Assembly: GCF_900113305.1 (NCBI RefSeq)
Contig: NZ_FOOW01000001.1
Coordinates: forward strand, 186,001-250,000
Direction: 5' to 3'
Origin: Prevotella sp. KH2C16
GTDB taxonomy: Bacteria > Bacteroidota > Bacteroidia > Bacteroidales > Bacteroidaceae
Length of the DNA: 64,000 nt
Shown: positions 54,968 to 62,546 of the stretch, one piece after another
Numbering within the stretch: the first letter of the stretch is position 1
How the letters are laid out: each line of letters begins with the position of its first letter
The notes under the pieces: model-generated
Databases searched by the model: none
Seen by the model: the letters and a program-made list of their open reading frames with translations, nothing else
Told to the model about the DNA's origin: nothing
Program-made: the position numbers and the translations under genes

Positions 54968-55618
54968 TTATTTCTTGAAATATTCCTTGAGCTGGGCGGC
55001 GAAGGCCGACAGCTTCTCGGGGTTATCGTTGCCATAGCGCTGCCATATCTCCTTGCAGGGAGTGAGCAGCGGGCTTATCATCATGTCGGCACGGTTCAGA
55101 TAAGGGTCGTAAATCTGATAGATTTCCATGATATCGCATATCTTCCGTCCCGGCACCTTGATGAGTTTGGCGAGTTCTTCGATTTCGGGAGTCTCGGGCA
55201 CCATGGTGATGGGCGTGAGGCGGAAATACTGGTCGAGGATCAGGATGAGCTTGGCAGGGGTGATATCGGGGTCTTCCTCGACGGGCTTGAAGTCTTTTTC
55301 CCACGACTCCTGTATCTCCACGCCGTCGTAGAAGTCGGATGCCAGCCCGAAGCCGTGCATCTGGCGGAGGAGTTTTACGCCTCGGGAAAGTTTCTTGGGA
55401 CTCTTTGCATAGGCGTTCCACAGCTTCTCGATGCGTGGCGTATCGAGCCTGCGCAGGCGGAACATTTGCTCGTAAAGGAACTCCGGCTGTATGTGGAGCT
55501 CGAGCGCGAGGTCGATCATAGGGCGTGAGTAGAGTGCCTTCACGCCCACGGGCTTCTTCAGATAGAGTTGCATGAGCAAGAGCCAGTACTCGTCCGACCA
55601 GTTTTTGGGTTTTGCCAT
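54968..55618 (-). CDS. uncharacterised protein coupled to rpoN
   Basis: The 216-residue, mostly helical soluble protein begins M-A-K-P-K-N-W-S-D-E-Y-W-L-L-L-M-Q-L-Y. It has no signal peptide or transmembrane segment and no motif I recognise; the segment L-E-L-H-I-Q-P-E-F-L-Y-E-Q-M-F-R-L-R could be a helix-turn-helix-like pair. The rpoN gene starts on the next base after its stop codon, so the two are made together. A role linked to sigma-54 is possible but rests only on position. Confidence 0.7.
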   Translation of the reverse strand: MAKPKNWSDEYWLLLMQLYLKKPVGVKALYSRPMIDLALELHIQPEFLYEQMFRLRRLDTPRIEKLWNAYAKSPKKLSRGVKLLRQMHGFGLASDFYDGVEIQESWEKDFKPVEEDPDITPAKLILILDQYFRLTPITMVPETPEIEELAKLIKVPGRKICDIMEIYQIYDPYLNRADMMISPLLTPCKEIWQRYGNDNPEKLSAFAAQLKEYFKK

Positions 55619-55634
55619 AACACGATTCTTTTTG

Positions 55635-55664
55635 CAAAAATAGCATTTTTTGGCGTTATGGCAA
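55635..55664 (-). promoter_or_regulatory. promoter of the rpoN-purE-ispG operon
   Basis: On the reverse strand TATTTTTG (plus 55635-55642) is preceded by TTG (plus 55662-55664) with a 19-bp spacer. It lies 16 nt upstream of the first start codon. Confidence 0.65.
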
Positions 55665-55754
55665 AATAAATAAGGTGATAAAAATGTGAAATCGGGTTTA
55701 TTCTTTGCAAATTAACCTGGGGTCCGATTTCTGTAGGCAGGCAAGCGGGAGGCC

Positions 55755-57101
55755 TCACTTGCTGATGTTGAGGCGCAGTCCCACATTGAGGTTGAACTTC
55801 AGCGGCTTGTCGGTGTAATAGGTTTCCAGCTGGCTTCCGTTTCTGAAGTAATAGCTCGCGCCCGGCTCCGCGTAGAGGCTGAGGCGGTTGGTCAGGTTGT
55901 ATTCCACGCCTGCCGCGGCGTTGCCCGACAGCTGCAGCTGGCTCATGTGCACTTTTTCGGTGGTCTTTGCGGCTGCGTTTCCCTGCATGGAAGTTTCCGT
56001 CTCTGTGTTTCCGCTCACCATTTTCTGTGCCTCGCCGCCGGCCGTGAGATACACATTGAGCCGCCGGGTGCGGTAGACGCTGTAGCTCGCGTTTACGGGG
56101 ATTCCCACGAAGTGCAGCCGGCGGTGCATGGATTCTTCCTTCGGAGGCATATAGCTATGGAAGTCGGAAGACAGGTAAGTGTAGGATACGCCCGTCTGTA
56201 TGCTCCACCGCGGGTTGATGTCATAGCGAATCTGGAAGCCCATCTTCACGGGCAGGTGATGGTGGCTCTTCTCCTCGTGATAGCTATTGGCCAGCAGCGA
56301 CATGCCGCGGGGGGCGGCGTCATACATAACACCTTCTGCTGAAGGAATGCCCGACGGACTGGATCCTGCGGTCATCCCTGAATAATAGACTCCCAGCCGC
56401 ACTCCTGAATTACGGCTGCCGGTACCACGATAGGCCGCCTGTCGGAGGGACAAAGCCTTGCGACCAGTCTGCTGCGGGCCTTGCCCCGGGCGGCGAGACT
56501 GTGGCTGCGAGTTAGCCTTCTCCTGCGGATTTTGATCGGCGGCAGGATTCTTCAGAAGTCCATCGGGGGCTACCTCCGGGCGTGCGGCCTTGCGGTTTCC
56601 AGCCTCAGCCGCGGCCTTTCCGGCCTCGGCAAGCAATGGAGAATGAGAGTCTTCGTTGCCCTGGTGAAGTATCGAGGCTATCCGGCTGAATACGGAAGAC
56701 GGCTTTTTGCCTGACAAATTCGCCGATTTTGCCTGACAAATTCGCCGATTTTGTCTGACAAATTCGCCGATTTTGTCATTCGAAAGGTTACCTCCATGCT
56801 CCCTGCCTGCCAATTCCTGTCCGGAAGCGTGTGGGGCTCCTTGTTCCCGGGCGACGCGGGAAGTGTCGGGGGCATTGAAGAGCTCAGTCCCTACGAGCAG
56901 TGCCACGGCAAGCAGGGCGGCCGCGCCGGCCGCACGCAAGGCCCACGCCGGCACGACAAGAGCCCTGCGCCGCCTGACAGGTACAGGACTGATGCCCCGA
57001 CGATGCATCTCTCGCTTGATGTCGTCGAGCAGACCTTCAGGCGCCTTGCGCTGGTAGTCGCCCATCCGGTCGCGCGTTTGTTTCATCCAGTCTTGTTTCA
57101 T
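55755..57101 (-). CDS. membrane anti-sigma/beta-barrel fusion protein carrying an in-frame repeat array
   Basis: The 448-residue protein has a cytoplasmic N-terminus (M-K-Q-D-W-M-K-Q-T-R-D-R-M) like Bacteroidetes anti-sigma factors, a basic stretch, one transmembrane helix (about 54-73), a long low-complexity linker (about 75-245) and a C-terminal outer-membrane barrel-like domain (about 260-448: K-M-G-F-Q-I-R-Y-D-I-N-P-R-W-S-I through F-N-L-N-V-G-L-R-L-N). Start 57101 overlaps the ECF sigma stop codon by 4 nt. Residues 109-130 are encoded by repeat array I. Confidence 0.8.
   Translation of the reverse strand: MKQDWMKQTRDRMGDYQRKAPEGLLDDIKREMHRRGISPVPVRRRRALVVPAWALRAAGAAALLAVALLVGTELFNAPDTSRVAREQGAPHASGQELAGREHGGNLSNDKIGEFVRQNRRICQAKSANLSGKKPSSVFSRIASILHQGNEDSHSPLLAEAGKAAAEAGNRKAARPEVAPDGLLKNPAADQNPQEKANSQPQSRRPGQGPQQTGRKALSLRQAAYRGTGSRNSGVRLGVYYSGMTAGSSPSGIPSAEGVMYDAAPRGMSLLANSYHEEKSHHHLPVKMGFQIRYDINPRWSIQTGVSYTYLSSDFHSYMPPKEESMHRRLHFVGIPVNASYSVYRTRRLNVYLTAGGEAQKMVSGNTETETSMQGNAAAKTTEKVHMSQLQLSGNAAAGVEYNLTNRLSLYAEPGASYYFRNGSQLETYYTDKPLKFNLNVGLRLNISK
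56713..56777. repeat. 22-bp dyad array I inside a coding sequence
   Basis: Three nearly identical units each read GACAAATTC, GCC, GATTTTG(C/T)C, starting at 56713, 56735 and 56757 with 1-nt gaps. The array lies wholly inside the anti-sigma/barrel gene. Because 22 is not a multiple of 3, the same DNA unit is read in three frames (K-I-G-E-F-V-R-Q, then N-R-R-I-C-Q-A-K, then S-A-N-L-S-G-K-K), while the total of 66 bp keeps the gene in frame. Confidence 0.92.
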
Positions 57102-57664
57102 ATCGTGTGTGCTGAGGTTCGTTGTTCTTTGATCATTCGTGCGAGCAAGCATTTCGCCCGGTGGAATTGTGAGGCTGAGGAGTCGGGCTTGATGCCGAGC
57201 TTGCGGGCTATCTCCTTATGGCTGAGGCCTTCGATGGCGAAGAGGTTGAACACCTCCCGGTAGCCCTCCGGCAGCCGGCGGATGAGCCGGGCGAGGTCGG
57301 TGCTGTCCATGCCGTCGGTGTCGGGGTCTTCCTCGGGTATGTCGGGCGGGTCGGCCAGGAGTTTCTCGGGAGCCCGGAGGCGTTTCTTGCGGAGGAAGAG
57401 GAGCGACTCGTTGACCACGATTCTCGACATCCAGGCCTTCAGCGAGCCTTCGCCGCGATAGCTGAAGCTGCCCATGCCCATGAATATCTTGATGAAACTC
57501 TCCTGGAGCACATCTTTCAGATCGTCGTCAGCGGTAACATACCGTGCGCATACGCCCGTCAGATAGTCGGCATAGCAGCCATACAACCTGTCCATGGCCG
57601 AGGGGTCTCCCCGGTTGAATAGCTGTATGATTTGTGGCTCGATATTATTTCGTGCTATGCTCAT
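57098..57664 (-). CDS. ECF RNA polymerase sigma factor
   Basis: The 188-residue protein has region 2 (L-K-D-V-L-Q-E-S-F-I-K-I-F-M-G-M) and region 4 (R-R-L-P-E-G-Y-R-E-V-F-N-L-F-A-I-E-G-L-S-H-K-E-I-A-R-K-L-G). Start 57664 (M-S-I-A-R-N-N) was preferred over one 34 codons upstream, because the promoter box at 57715-57722 lies between them. It is coupled by a 4-nt overlap to the anti-sigma/barrel fusion gene. Confidence 0.93.
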   Translation of the reverse strand: MSIARNNIEPQIIQLFNRGDPSAMDRLYGCYADYLTGVCARYVTADDDLKDVLQESFIKIFMGMGSFSYRGEGSLKAWMSRIVVNESLLFLRKKRLRAPEKLLADPPDIPEEDPDTDGMDSTDLARLIRRLPEGYREVFNLFAIEGLSHKEIARKLGIKPDSSASQFHRAKCLLARMIKEQRTSAHTI

Positions 57665-57714
57665 CCTGTCTCTGCGGGCGGTAACTTGTAGGCTTCTGTT
57701 CTGTTTTCTGACTG

Positions 57715-57722
57715 CAAAGATA
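57715..57722 (-). promoter_or_regulatory. -7 box for the ECF sigma operon
   Basis: CAAAGATA on the plus strand is TATCTTTG on the reverse strand, about 50 nt upstream of ATG 57664. Confidence 0.6.
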
Positions 57723-57854
57723 GAAAACCTTGTCCTAAGCTGTCGCGATATTCCGTTCGTTAACACCTTGTCAGGGCAGGCTTTCTATCTTGGGTTTTGC
57801 ACTTGCAGTCAATCGCTTGGGTGCCGGTGCGGCTATTATCAGAAAAAAGTTACT

Positions 57855-58454
57855 TTATTGTTTGCTTCCGCTGAAGAGGATGGGCGTAGGTGTTTTCAGG
57901 TAATTGGTCTGCCCCTTGTCTACGAAGATGCCTCCCAGCAGAAGTTGTATCTCGGACTTCTTGTTAGAGGAATTATAGACTCCATAGGAATAGGTGTTGT
58001 TGACATAGAAGGAAATCTGCACCTGATGGTCTGCTTCGCCATACCTGACGGGTATCACGAGGGGAGTGGCATTGGCGAGGAAAACCACCGGCGAGACATT
58101 GGTGAAATAGATGCTGCTCTTGAGTTCTTTGTTATTTATGGTCTCAAGGGCGGCCTTGAGGTCCTTGTCTTCTACGAACTTGGCCACCAGGCTTACAGGA
58201 AACTGGTTCACGACAATCGTGGTGTCGGCAGTGGCACTCCACTGGATGTCGAGGGAATCGGTCGTGTCGGAGGGAACTTTGGGGTTCTGGCTGGGGTAGA
58301 TCAGCTTGCCGGTATAGTTGCCCTGCACGGCATTGAGGCAGGCGGCAATATCCTCCTTGGTGAGTGTGTATCCGTCGTCGTCGGTATTGCAAGAGGTGAA
58401 AGACAGGGCTGCCATGCAGCATAGCATTACTGAAAAGATTTTTAATTTTTTCAT
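57855..58454 (-). CDS. DUF4840 domain lipoprotein
   Basis: The 199-residue protein has a lipoprotein signal peptide with lipobox S-F-T-S-C followed by N-T-D-D-D-G, an acidic stretch that could direct it to the cell surface. The rest matches the DUF4840 pattern of Bacteroidetes (L-T-K-E-D-I-A-A-C-L-N-A-V-Q-G-N-Y-T-G-K-L). Function is unknown. A CATCTTTG box on the reverse strand (plus 58511-58518 reads CAAAGATG) may be its promoter. Confidence 0.75.
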   Translation of the reverse strand: MKKLKIFSVMLCCMAALSFTSCNTDDDGYTLTKEDIAACLNAVQGNYTGKLIYPSQNPKVPSDTTDSLDIQWSATADTTIVVNQFPVSLVAKFVEDKDLKAALETINNKELKSSIYFTNVSPVVFLANATPLVIPVRYGEADHQVQISFYVNNTYSYGVYNSSNKKSEIQLLLGGIFVDKGQTNYLKTPTPILFSGSKQ

Positions 58455-58588
58455 ATTTCTTGTTTTTAAGTTGATGAATTAATGTTTATCGTTATTTTAT
58501 TTATTAAATGCAAAGATGGCGAAAATCTTGCATAGAATGGAAAAATATTATAAAAAAAGTTGATTTTTATCCTGGAAAGGGAATAATT

Positions 58589-58619
58589 TTGGCGTTTCGC
58601 CACCTTTCTTTTATCTTTG
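58589..58619 (+). promoter_or_regulatory. promoter of the secreted esterase gene
   Basis: TTG at 58589-58591 and TATCTTTG at 58612-58619 are 20 bp apart, a consensus Bacteroidetes promoter. The leader to ATG 58716 would be about 90 nt. Confidence 0.75.
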
Positions 58620-58715
58620 CATGTATTACGACCTGCGGCATGGACATGGCTCTTCCGGCAAAGGGAAGGCGCAGGTCGGCAGCAAATCTACCGAATATTA
58701 AAAATCATCAGAAGT

Positions 58716-59522
58716 ATGAAGCAATACCTATTTTATATGATGCTGTCGCTGTGGCTCGCACTTCCCGTGGCCGCACAGACCAAGGGAAAGATCGAGGAGA
58801 AGCGAGGGGTCGTCTCCGGAGGCTATAATTTCCTGCTCTTCACTCCCGACGAATATGAGGCCGACCGCCATCCGTTGCCGCTCGTCATCTTTCTTCACGG
58901 GGCAAGCCTTTGCGGCAACAACCTTGACCGGGTGCGTCGCTACGGCACGCTCGACGCCATAGAGAAAGGTCGAATCATCCCCACTTTCGTCATGGCGCCG
59001 CAGAATCCGGGAGGGGCATGGAGCCCCAAGAAACTCAACGACCTTCTGGAATGGATGGAGGAGCACTACGAGGTGGACCGATCGCGCGTCTATGTGCTGG
59101 GCATGAGCCTTGGCGGATACGGCACGCTCGACTTCGCGGGCACCTATCCCGAGAAGATAGCTGCTGCCATGGCTCTCTGCGGGGGATGTAGCCTGAAGGA
59201 GATGCAGGGGCTGGGCCGGCTGCCGCTCTGGATTATGCACGGCACCGCCGACCGTGCCGTATCCGTGGAACAGAGCAAGCGGGTGGTCAAGGCTCTGCAG
59301 GACAAGGGCAACGACAAGCTCCTGCGCTACGACTGGGTGCAGGGAGGGTCGCATGGATACCTTGCCCGCGTGTTTTATCTTCAGAAGACCTATGACTGGC
59401 TTTTCTCGCATTCGCTGGACGACAAGCCACGCGCCGTAGACCGTTCTTTCGACATCGACAGGAAGGATATACAGACGACCTATCAGGATTTGAGGAAAAT
59501 GGATATGTATGAGAAGGACTGA
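58716..59522 (+). CDS. secreted alpha/beta hydrolase (prolyl oligopeptidase/esterase type)
   Basis: The 268-residue protein has a signal peptide (MKQYLFYMMLSLWLALPVAAQ) and an alpha/beta hydrolase core: oxyanion region V-I-F-L-H-G-A-S, nucleophile elbow G-M-S-L-G-G-Y-G, an acid-residue region W-I-M-H-G-T-A-D and a His in G-G-S-H-G-Y. It resembles the phospholipase/feruloyl-esterase-like hydrolases common in Bacteroidetes. Start 58716 was chosen for the signal peptide and because the promoter ends at 58619. Substrate is unknown. Confidence 0.82.
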   Translation: MKQYLFYMMLSLWLALPVAAQTKGKIEEKRGVVSGGYNFLLFTPDEYEADRHPLPLVIFLHGASLCGNNLDRVRRYGTLDAIEKGRIIPTFVMAPQNPGGAWSPKKLNDLLEWMEEHYEVDRSRVYVLGMSLGGYGTLDFAGTYPEKIAAAMALCGGCSLKEMQGLGRLPLWIMHGTADRAVSVEQSKRVVKALQDKGNDKLLRYDWVQGGSHGYLARVFYLQKTYDWLFSHSLDDKPRAVDRSFDIDRKDIQTTYQDLRKMDMYEKD

Positions 59523-59530
59523 TATCCACC

Positions 59531-59552
59531 GGAACGGCTTTCCTGCCGTTCC
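59531..59552. terminator. hairpin between convergent genes
   Basis: GGAACGGC (59531-59538) pairs with GCCGTTCC (59545-59552) around a 6-nt loop. It lies between the esterase gene and the convergent barrel protein gene. No T-run follows, so it is only a probable terminator. Confidence 0.45.
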
Positions 59553-59557
59553 CGATG

Positions 59558-60328
59558 TCAGTTTCCGGATGCAAACAGAGAGTAGAGGAAGAGGATGAGA
59601 TTATTGCGCGTATGCTCCGAAACCCTCTTGACGGGGAAGTCTACCTTCAGTCCGATATTGAAAGCCGTGCGGATGTTGTCGTTCACATGATGGCTCACTT
59701 GTCCGGCTTTGGGTCCGTCTATGTAGCGCACGGTGTAGCGGTTATGTCCCCACAAGCCAATCCGCAGGTCGCCGTCAAGGCATAGCGAGACGGTGCTGAA
59801 CAGGCGAATGTCGACCCCAAGCTTAGGAGCGGCCGTCAGCGCGGGGCACTGCACATCGTAGTCCATTTGGAAATAAGCTCCGGGATAGGCCTGTTTTGCT
59901 ATGTAGGTTCCTGAGCCTTTCCTGTTTCCAAGGTTCAGGAAGTTGGTCATGAGCGAGGCTCCTACATGGGGCTGAACTATCCATTTGGTAGGGAAGAAAT
60001 AGAATTTTGCACCGCCCAGCAGGCCTGCCATGTTGACTTTCTTCATTCCGATTCCGTCCGCGGCGTCGGTCATCATGCCGTCTTGCTCCCAGTAGATTCC
60101 ACCCGTGAGTGCCAGTCGGCGGGTCAGGAAGTAGTCGGCCGTGAGATGGAAAGTGTTGCCCTGGTCTTCGTTGAGATAGAAATCTTGTCCGTCGGGAGAG
60201 TCGTCGGAGAGCGTTGTGCCGCCAAAACTCGCCTGAACAGACCATTGGCGTACAGGGATTTCTCGGTTCTGGGCATACAGGGATGTTGCCAGAAGGCACA
60301 ATAGGCTGCATGAAAAGAGTTGTTTCAT
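59558..60328 (-). CDS. outer-membrane beta-barrel protein, function unknown
   Basis: The 256-residue protein has a signal peptide (MKQLFSCSLLCLLATSLYAQ) and alternating hydrophobic strands typical of a small barrel (W-S-V-Q-A-S-F-G-G-T, F-H-L-T-A-D-Y-F-L-T-R-R-L-A-L-T-G-G-I-Y-W, L-C-L-D-G-D-L-R-I-G-L-W-G). Start 60328 was preferred to an upstream Met at 60358, which lies right at the predicted transcription start. No specific family was recognised. Confidence 0.72.
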   Translation of the reverse strand: MKQLFSCSLLCLLATSLYAQNREIPVRQWSVQASFGGTTLSDDSPDGQDFYLNEDQGNTFHLTADYFLTRRLALTGGIYWEQDGMMTDAADGIGMKKVNMAGLLGGAKFYFFPTKWIVQPHVGASLMTNFLNLGNRKGSGTYIAKQAYPGAYFQMDYDVQCPALTAAPKLGVDIRLFSTVSLCLDGDLRIGLWGHNRYTVRYIDGPKAGQVSHHVNDNIRTAFNIGLKVDFPVKRVSEHTRNNLILFLYSLFASGN

Positions 60329-60360
60329 TTCCTTGATTGGATTACTTCTTGTTTTCACGG

Positions 60361-60368
60361 CAAAGGTA
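60361..60368 (-). promoter_or_regulatory. -7 box for the barrel protein gene
   Basis: CAAAGGTA on the plus strand is TACCTTTG on the reverse strand, about 33 nt upstream of ATG 60328. Confidence 0.6.
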
Positions 60369-60442
60369 ATTCTATTTTCCTCCTCATGTAAGTAATTCTC
60401 AAAAAACTTGGTAAGAATCCTTGGTTCCTGCCGAATCTGATG

Positions 60443-61453
60443 TCATCTCCTTATTTTCACGGAATCTCGGACGGTAAGCGTCGGCGTCATGAGCATTTTG
60501 GAATGGAGTTCCCGGTGCTCGCGAATACAGGTAGCGAGCAGTTTGATAGCCGCAATGCCCATGCTCTGGATAGGTTGCGCAACGCGCGTGATGGCTGGCT
60601 TCATAAAGTCGAGGGAAAGGTTATTGTCAAAGGTAATGACGGAAACATCGTCGGGAATGCTCAACCTTTGTTCTTCGAGAGCTTTGTAGGTGCCGAGGAA
60701 AATGGTGTTGCTGAGCGTAAAAATGGCTGTCGGCGGCGTGTTTCCTTGTAAGGCAAGCTTCGTTTCTATATATCCGTTCTGGATGGAAAACTCATTGCCG
60801 AGCACCTGCATGTGGGCTCCTTCCCCAAAGGCGTCCATGGCCTTGCGGCATCCCATGATTCGCTCCTGGGTGGTAACAGAGACTGTAGGGCCTCCGATGA
60901 CGAGCACCTCCTTGTGGCCGCTCGTGAGGAGGAGCTTCATTGCCTGAAAGGCACCTTCGAGGTTATTGGTAGAAATATAGGGCAGGAATGAGTTTCGAAA
61001 GTAACGGTCGACAAGGATGACAGGAGTATTCTTACTGATTTCTTCGAGGCGCTTTGGACTTTCGCCACAAGGAACGATGATGATTCCGTCTACATGGTAG
61101 TCTACCATGGCGTCAATGGCATTGCTCTCAAGCTGGGGATCTTCCTGGGTGTCGAAAAGCATCACCATGAAATCATTCTTTTTTGCTTCTATGGAGATGT
61201 GGCTGGCAATGCTCGCGAAGAACGGATTACTCAGGTGGGGAACGGCAAGAGCGATGGTGTTGCCGGATTTCTTGCGCAATGTTTGTGCAAGAAGGTTGGG
61301 CCTGTAATTGATTTCACGGGCAGTATTCAAGACTTTCTCTATGGTGTCGGGACTGATTCGGAACTCTTCTCCTTTGCCGTTCAGCACTCGTGAAATGGTA
61401 GTCTTTGAAAAGCCCGTAATTTTTACGATGTCTTCTAAGGTTTCTTTCTTCAT
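60443..61453 (-). CDS. LacI-family transcriptional regulator
   Basis: The 336-residue protein has the N-terminal LacI helix-turn-helix (L-E-D-I-V-K-I-T-G-F-S-K-T-T-I-S-R-V-L-N-G), the hinge helix region (N-Y-R-P-N-L-L-A-Q-T-L-R) and a periplasmic-binding-protein-like ligand domain with P-H-L-S-N-P-F-F and G-I-I-I-V-P-C-G-E-S. It is divergent from the ribokinase operon, and a palindrome at 61560-61569 is a likely operator. The ligand is probably ribose or a related sugar, inferred from neighbours. Confidence 0.93.
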   Translation of the reverse strand: MKKETLEDIVKITGFSKTTISRVLNGKGEEFRISPDTIEKVLNTAREINYRPNLLAQTLRKKSGNTIALAVPHLSNPFFASIASHISIEAKKNDFMVMLFDTQEDPQLESNAIDAMVDYHVDGIIIVPCGESPKRLEEISKNTPVILVDRYFRNSFLPYISTNNLEGAFQAMKLLLTSGHKEVLVIGGPTVSVTTQERIMGCRKAMDAFGEGAHMQVLGNEFSIQNGYIETKLALQGNTPPTAIFTLSNTIFLGTYKALEEQRLSIPDDVSVITFDNNLSLDFMKPAITRVAQPIQSMGIAAIKLLATCIREHRELHSKMLMTPTLTVRDSVKIRR

Positions 61454-61479
61454 GGTGTCAAAGGGGGTGATTTATGGCG

Positions 61480-61487
61480 CAAAGATA
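61480..61487 (-). promoter_or_regulatory. -7 box for the LacI-family regulator
   Basis: CAAAGATA on the plus strand is TATCTTTG on the reverse strand, 26 nt upstream of the regulator start codon. Confidence 0.65.
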
Positions 61488-61526
61488 AGAAAAAAACGAC
61501 TTGATGCCAAAAAAATAAGAAATATT

Positions 61527-61557
61527 TTGGAGTTTTCATGCTTATTCTTTATCTTCG
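61527..61557 (+). promoter_or_regulatory. promoter of the ribokinase operon
   Basis: TTG at 61527-61529 and TATCTTCG at 61550-61557 are 20 bp apart; the box has one mismatch to TAnnTTTG. A palindromic operator follows immediately. Confidence 0.6.
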
Positions 61558-61559
61558 CA

Positions 61560-61569
61560 CAATCGATTG
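61560..61569. promoter_or_regulatory. LacI-type operator candidate
   Basis: CAATCGATTG is a perfect 10-bp palindrome with the central CG typical of LacI-family operators. It lies 2 bp after the ribokinase -7 box, over the expected transcription start, which suits repression by the divergent regulator. Confidence 0.6.
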
Positions 61570-61594
61570 AGCAAAAATATTAACCATTTGTACC

Positions 61595-62518
61595 ATGATA
61601 ATGAACGAGAAAAAGAAAATTTTGGTTATAGGGAGTGCCAATACGGATATGGTCATATCGGCAGAACACTTTCCTAAACCCGGCGAAACTTTGATTGGCC
61701 ATGACTTTATGACGAATCATGGGGGAAAGGGTGCGAATCAGGCAGTGGCAGCTGCACGCCTTGGAGGATATACGGCGTTCATATGTAAGTTAGGAGATGA
61801 CAGCTTTGGGCATTCCACAATGGAGATGCTGGAAAAGGAAGGTATTGATGTCTCGCATTCATCCTTCTCTGATAAGGCTTCTTCCGGAGTAGCTTTGATT
61901 TGCACGATTCCAAGTGGAGAAAATAGTATTATAATAGATTCGGGAACCAACGCGCTCTTGTCGCCAGACGATATGATAGCTGCCGAACCTCTTTTTGCCG
62001 ACGCTGCTGTCGTGCTAATGCAGTTGGAAACTCCGATTGAAACCGTTATCAAGGCTGCCGAGCTTGGGAAAAAGCACGGAGCCTGTGTAATCCTGAATCC
62101 GGCTCCGGCTCCGACAAGTCCTCTTCCAGAGGCACTACTGAGGAATGTAGATTTGCTCATTCCAAATGAAACAGAGGCAGAATATATTGCGGGAGTTAAT
62201 ATCCAGACTGACGAAGATGTTGCTACGGTAATGGATAAGATTCAGAAGCTGGGCGTAAAGAATGTTATTATTACCGAGGGATATAAGGGAGTCTATGCTC
62301 GCATTGACGGAAAACTGGTGAAGGTTCCGGCCTTTAAGGTCAAGGCTGTGGATACTACGGCAGCCGGCGATACATTTTGCGGTGCTCTTTGCGTATCCCT
62401 CTGTAAAGGAAATAATTTAGAGGAAGCCATCCTCTTTGCCAACAAGGCGTCTTCTATCTCTGTTACCCGTCGCGGTGCCCAGATATCGATGCCGTATCTG
62501 AATGAAGTGAATTTATAA
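61595..62518 (+). CDS. rbsK: ribokinase (PfkB family)
   Basis: The 307-residue protein has the PfkB patterns G-S-A-N-T-D-M-V, N-H-G-G-K-G-A-N-Q-A-V-A-A-A-R-L-G and, near the C-terminus, D-T-T-A-A-G-D-T-F-C-G with the catalytic Asp. N-P-A-P-A-P also fits ribokinase. It phosphorylates ribose (or deoxyribose) at the 5-hydroxyl in the cytoplasm. An alternative Met lies two codons in. It heads an operon with a permease and an ADP-ribosylglycohydrolase. Confidence 0.93.
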   Translation: MIMNEKKKILVIGSANTDMVISAEHFPKPGETLIGHDFMTNHGGKGANQAVAAARLGGYTAFICKLGDDSFGHSTMEMLEKEGIDVSHSSFSDKASSGVALICTIPSGENSIIIDSGTNALLSPDDMIAAEPLFADAAVVLMQLETPIETVIKAAELGKKHGACVILNPAPAPTSPLPEALLRNVDLLIPNETEAEYIAGVNIQTDEDVATVMDKIQKLGVKNVIITEGYKGVYARIDGKLVKVPAFKVKAVDTTAAGDTFCGALCVSLCKGNNLEEAILFANKASSISVTRRGAQISMPYLNEVNL

Positions 62519-62546
62519 GTGATAATAACCAAAAAAATGAATTAGT

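Noticed and set aside
53585..55528. 647-codon plus-strand open frame
   Set aside because: It lies exactly opposite rpoN and the adjoining gene, both well supported, and has no family features; it is a codon-bias shadow.
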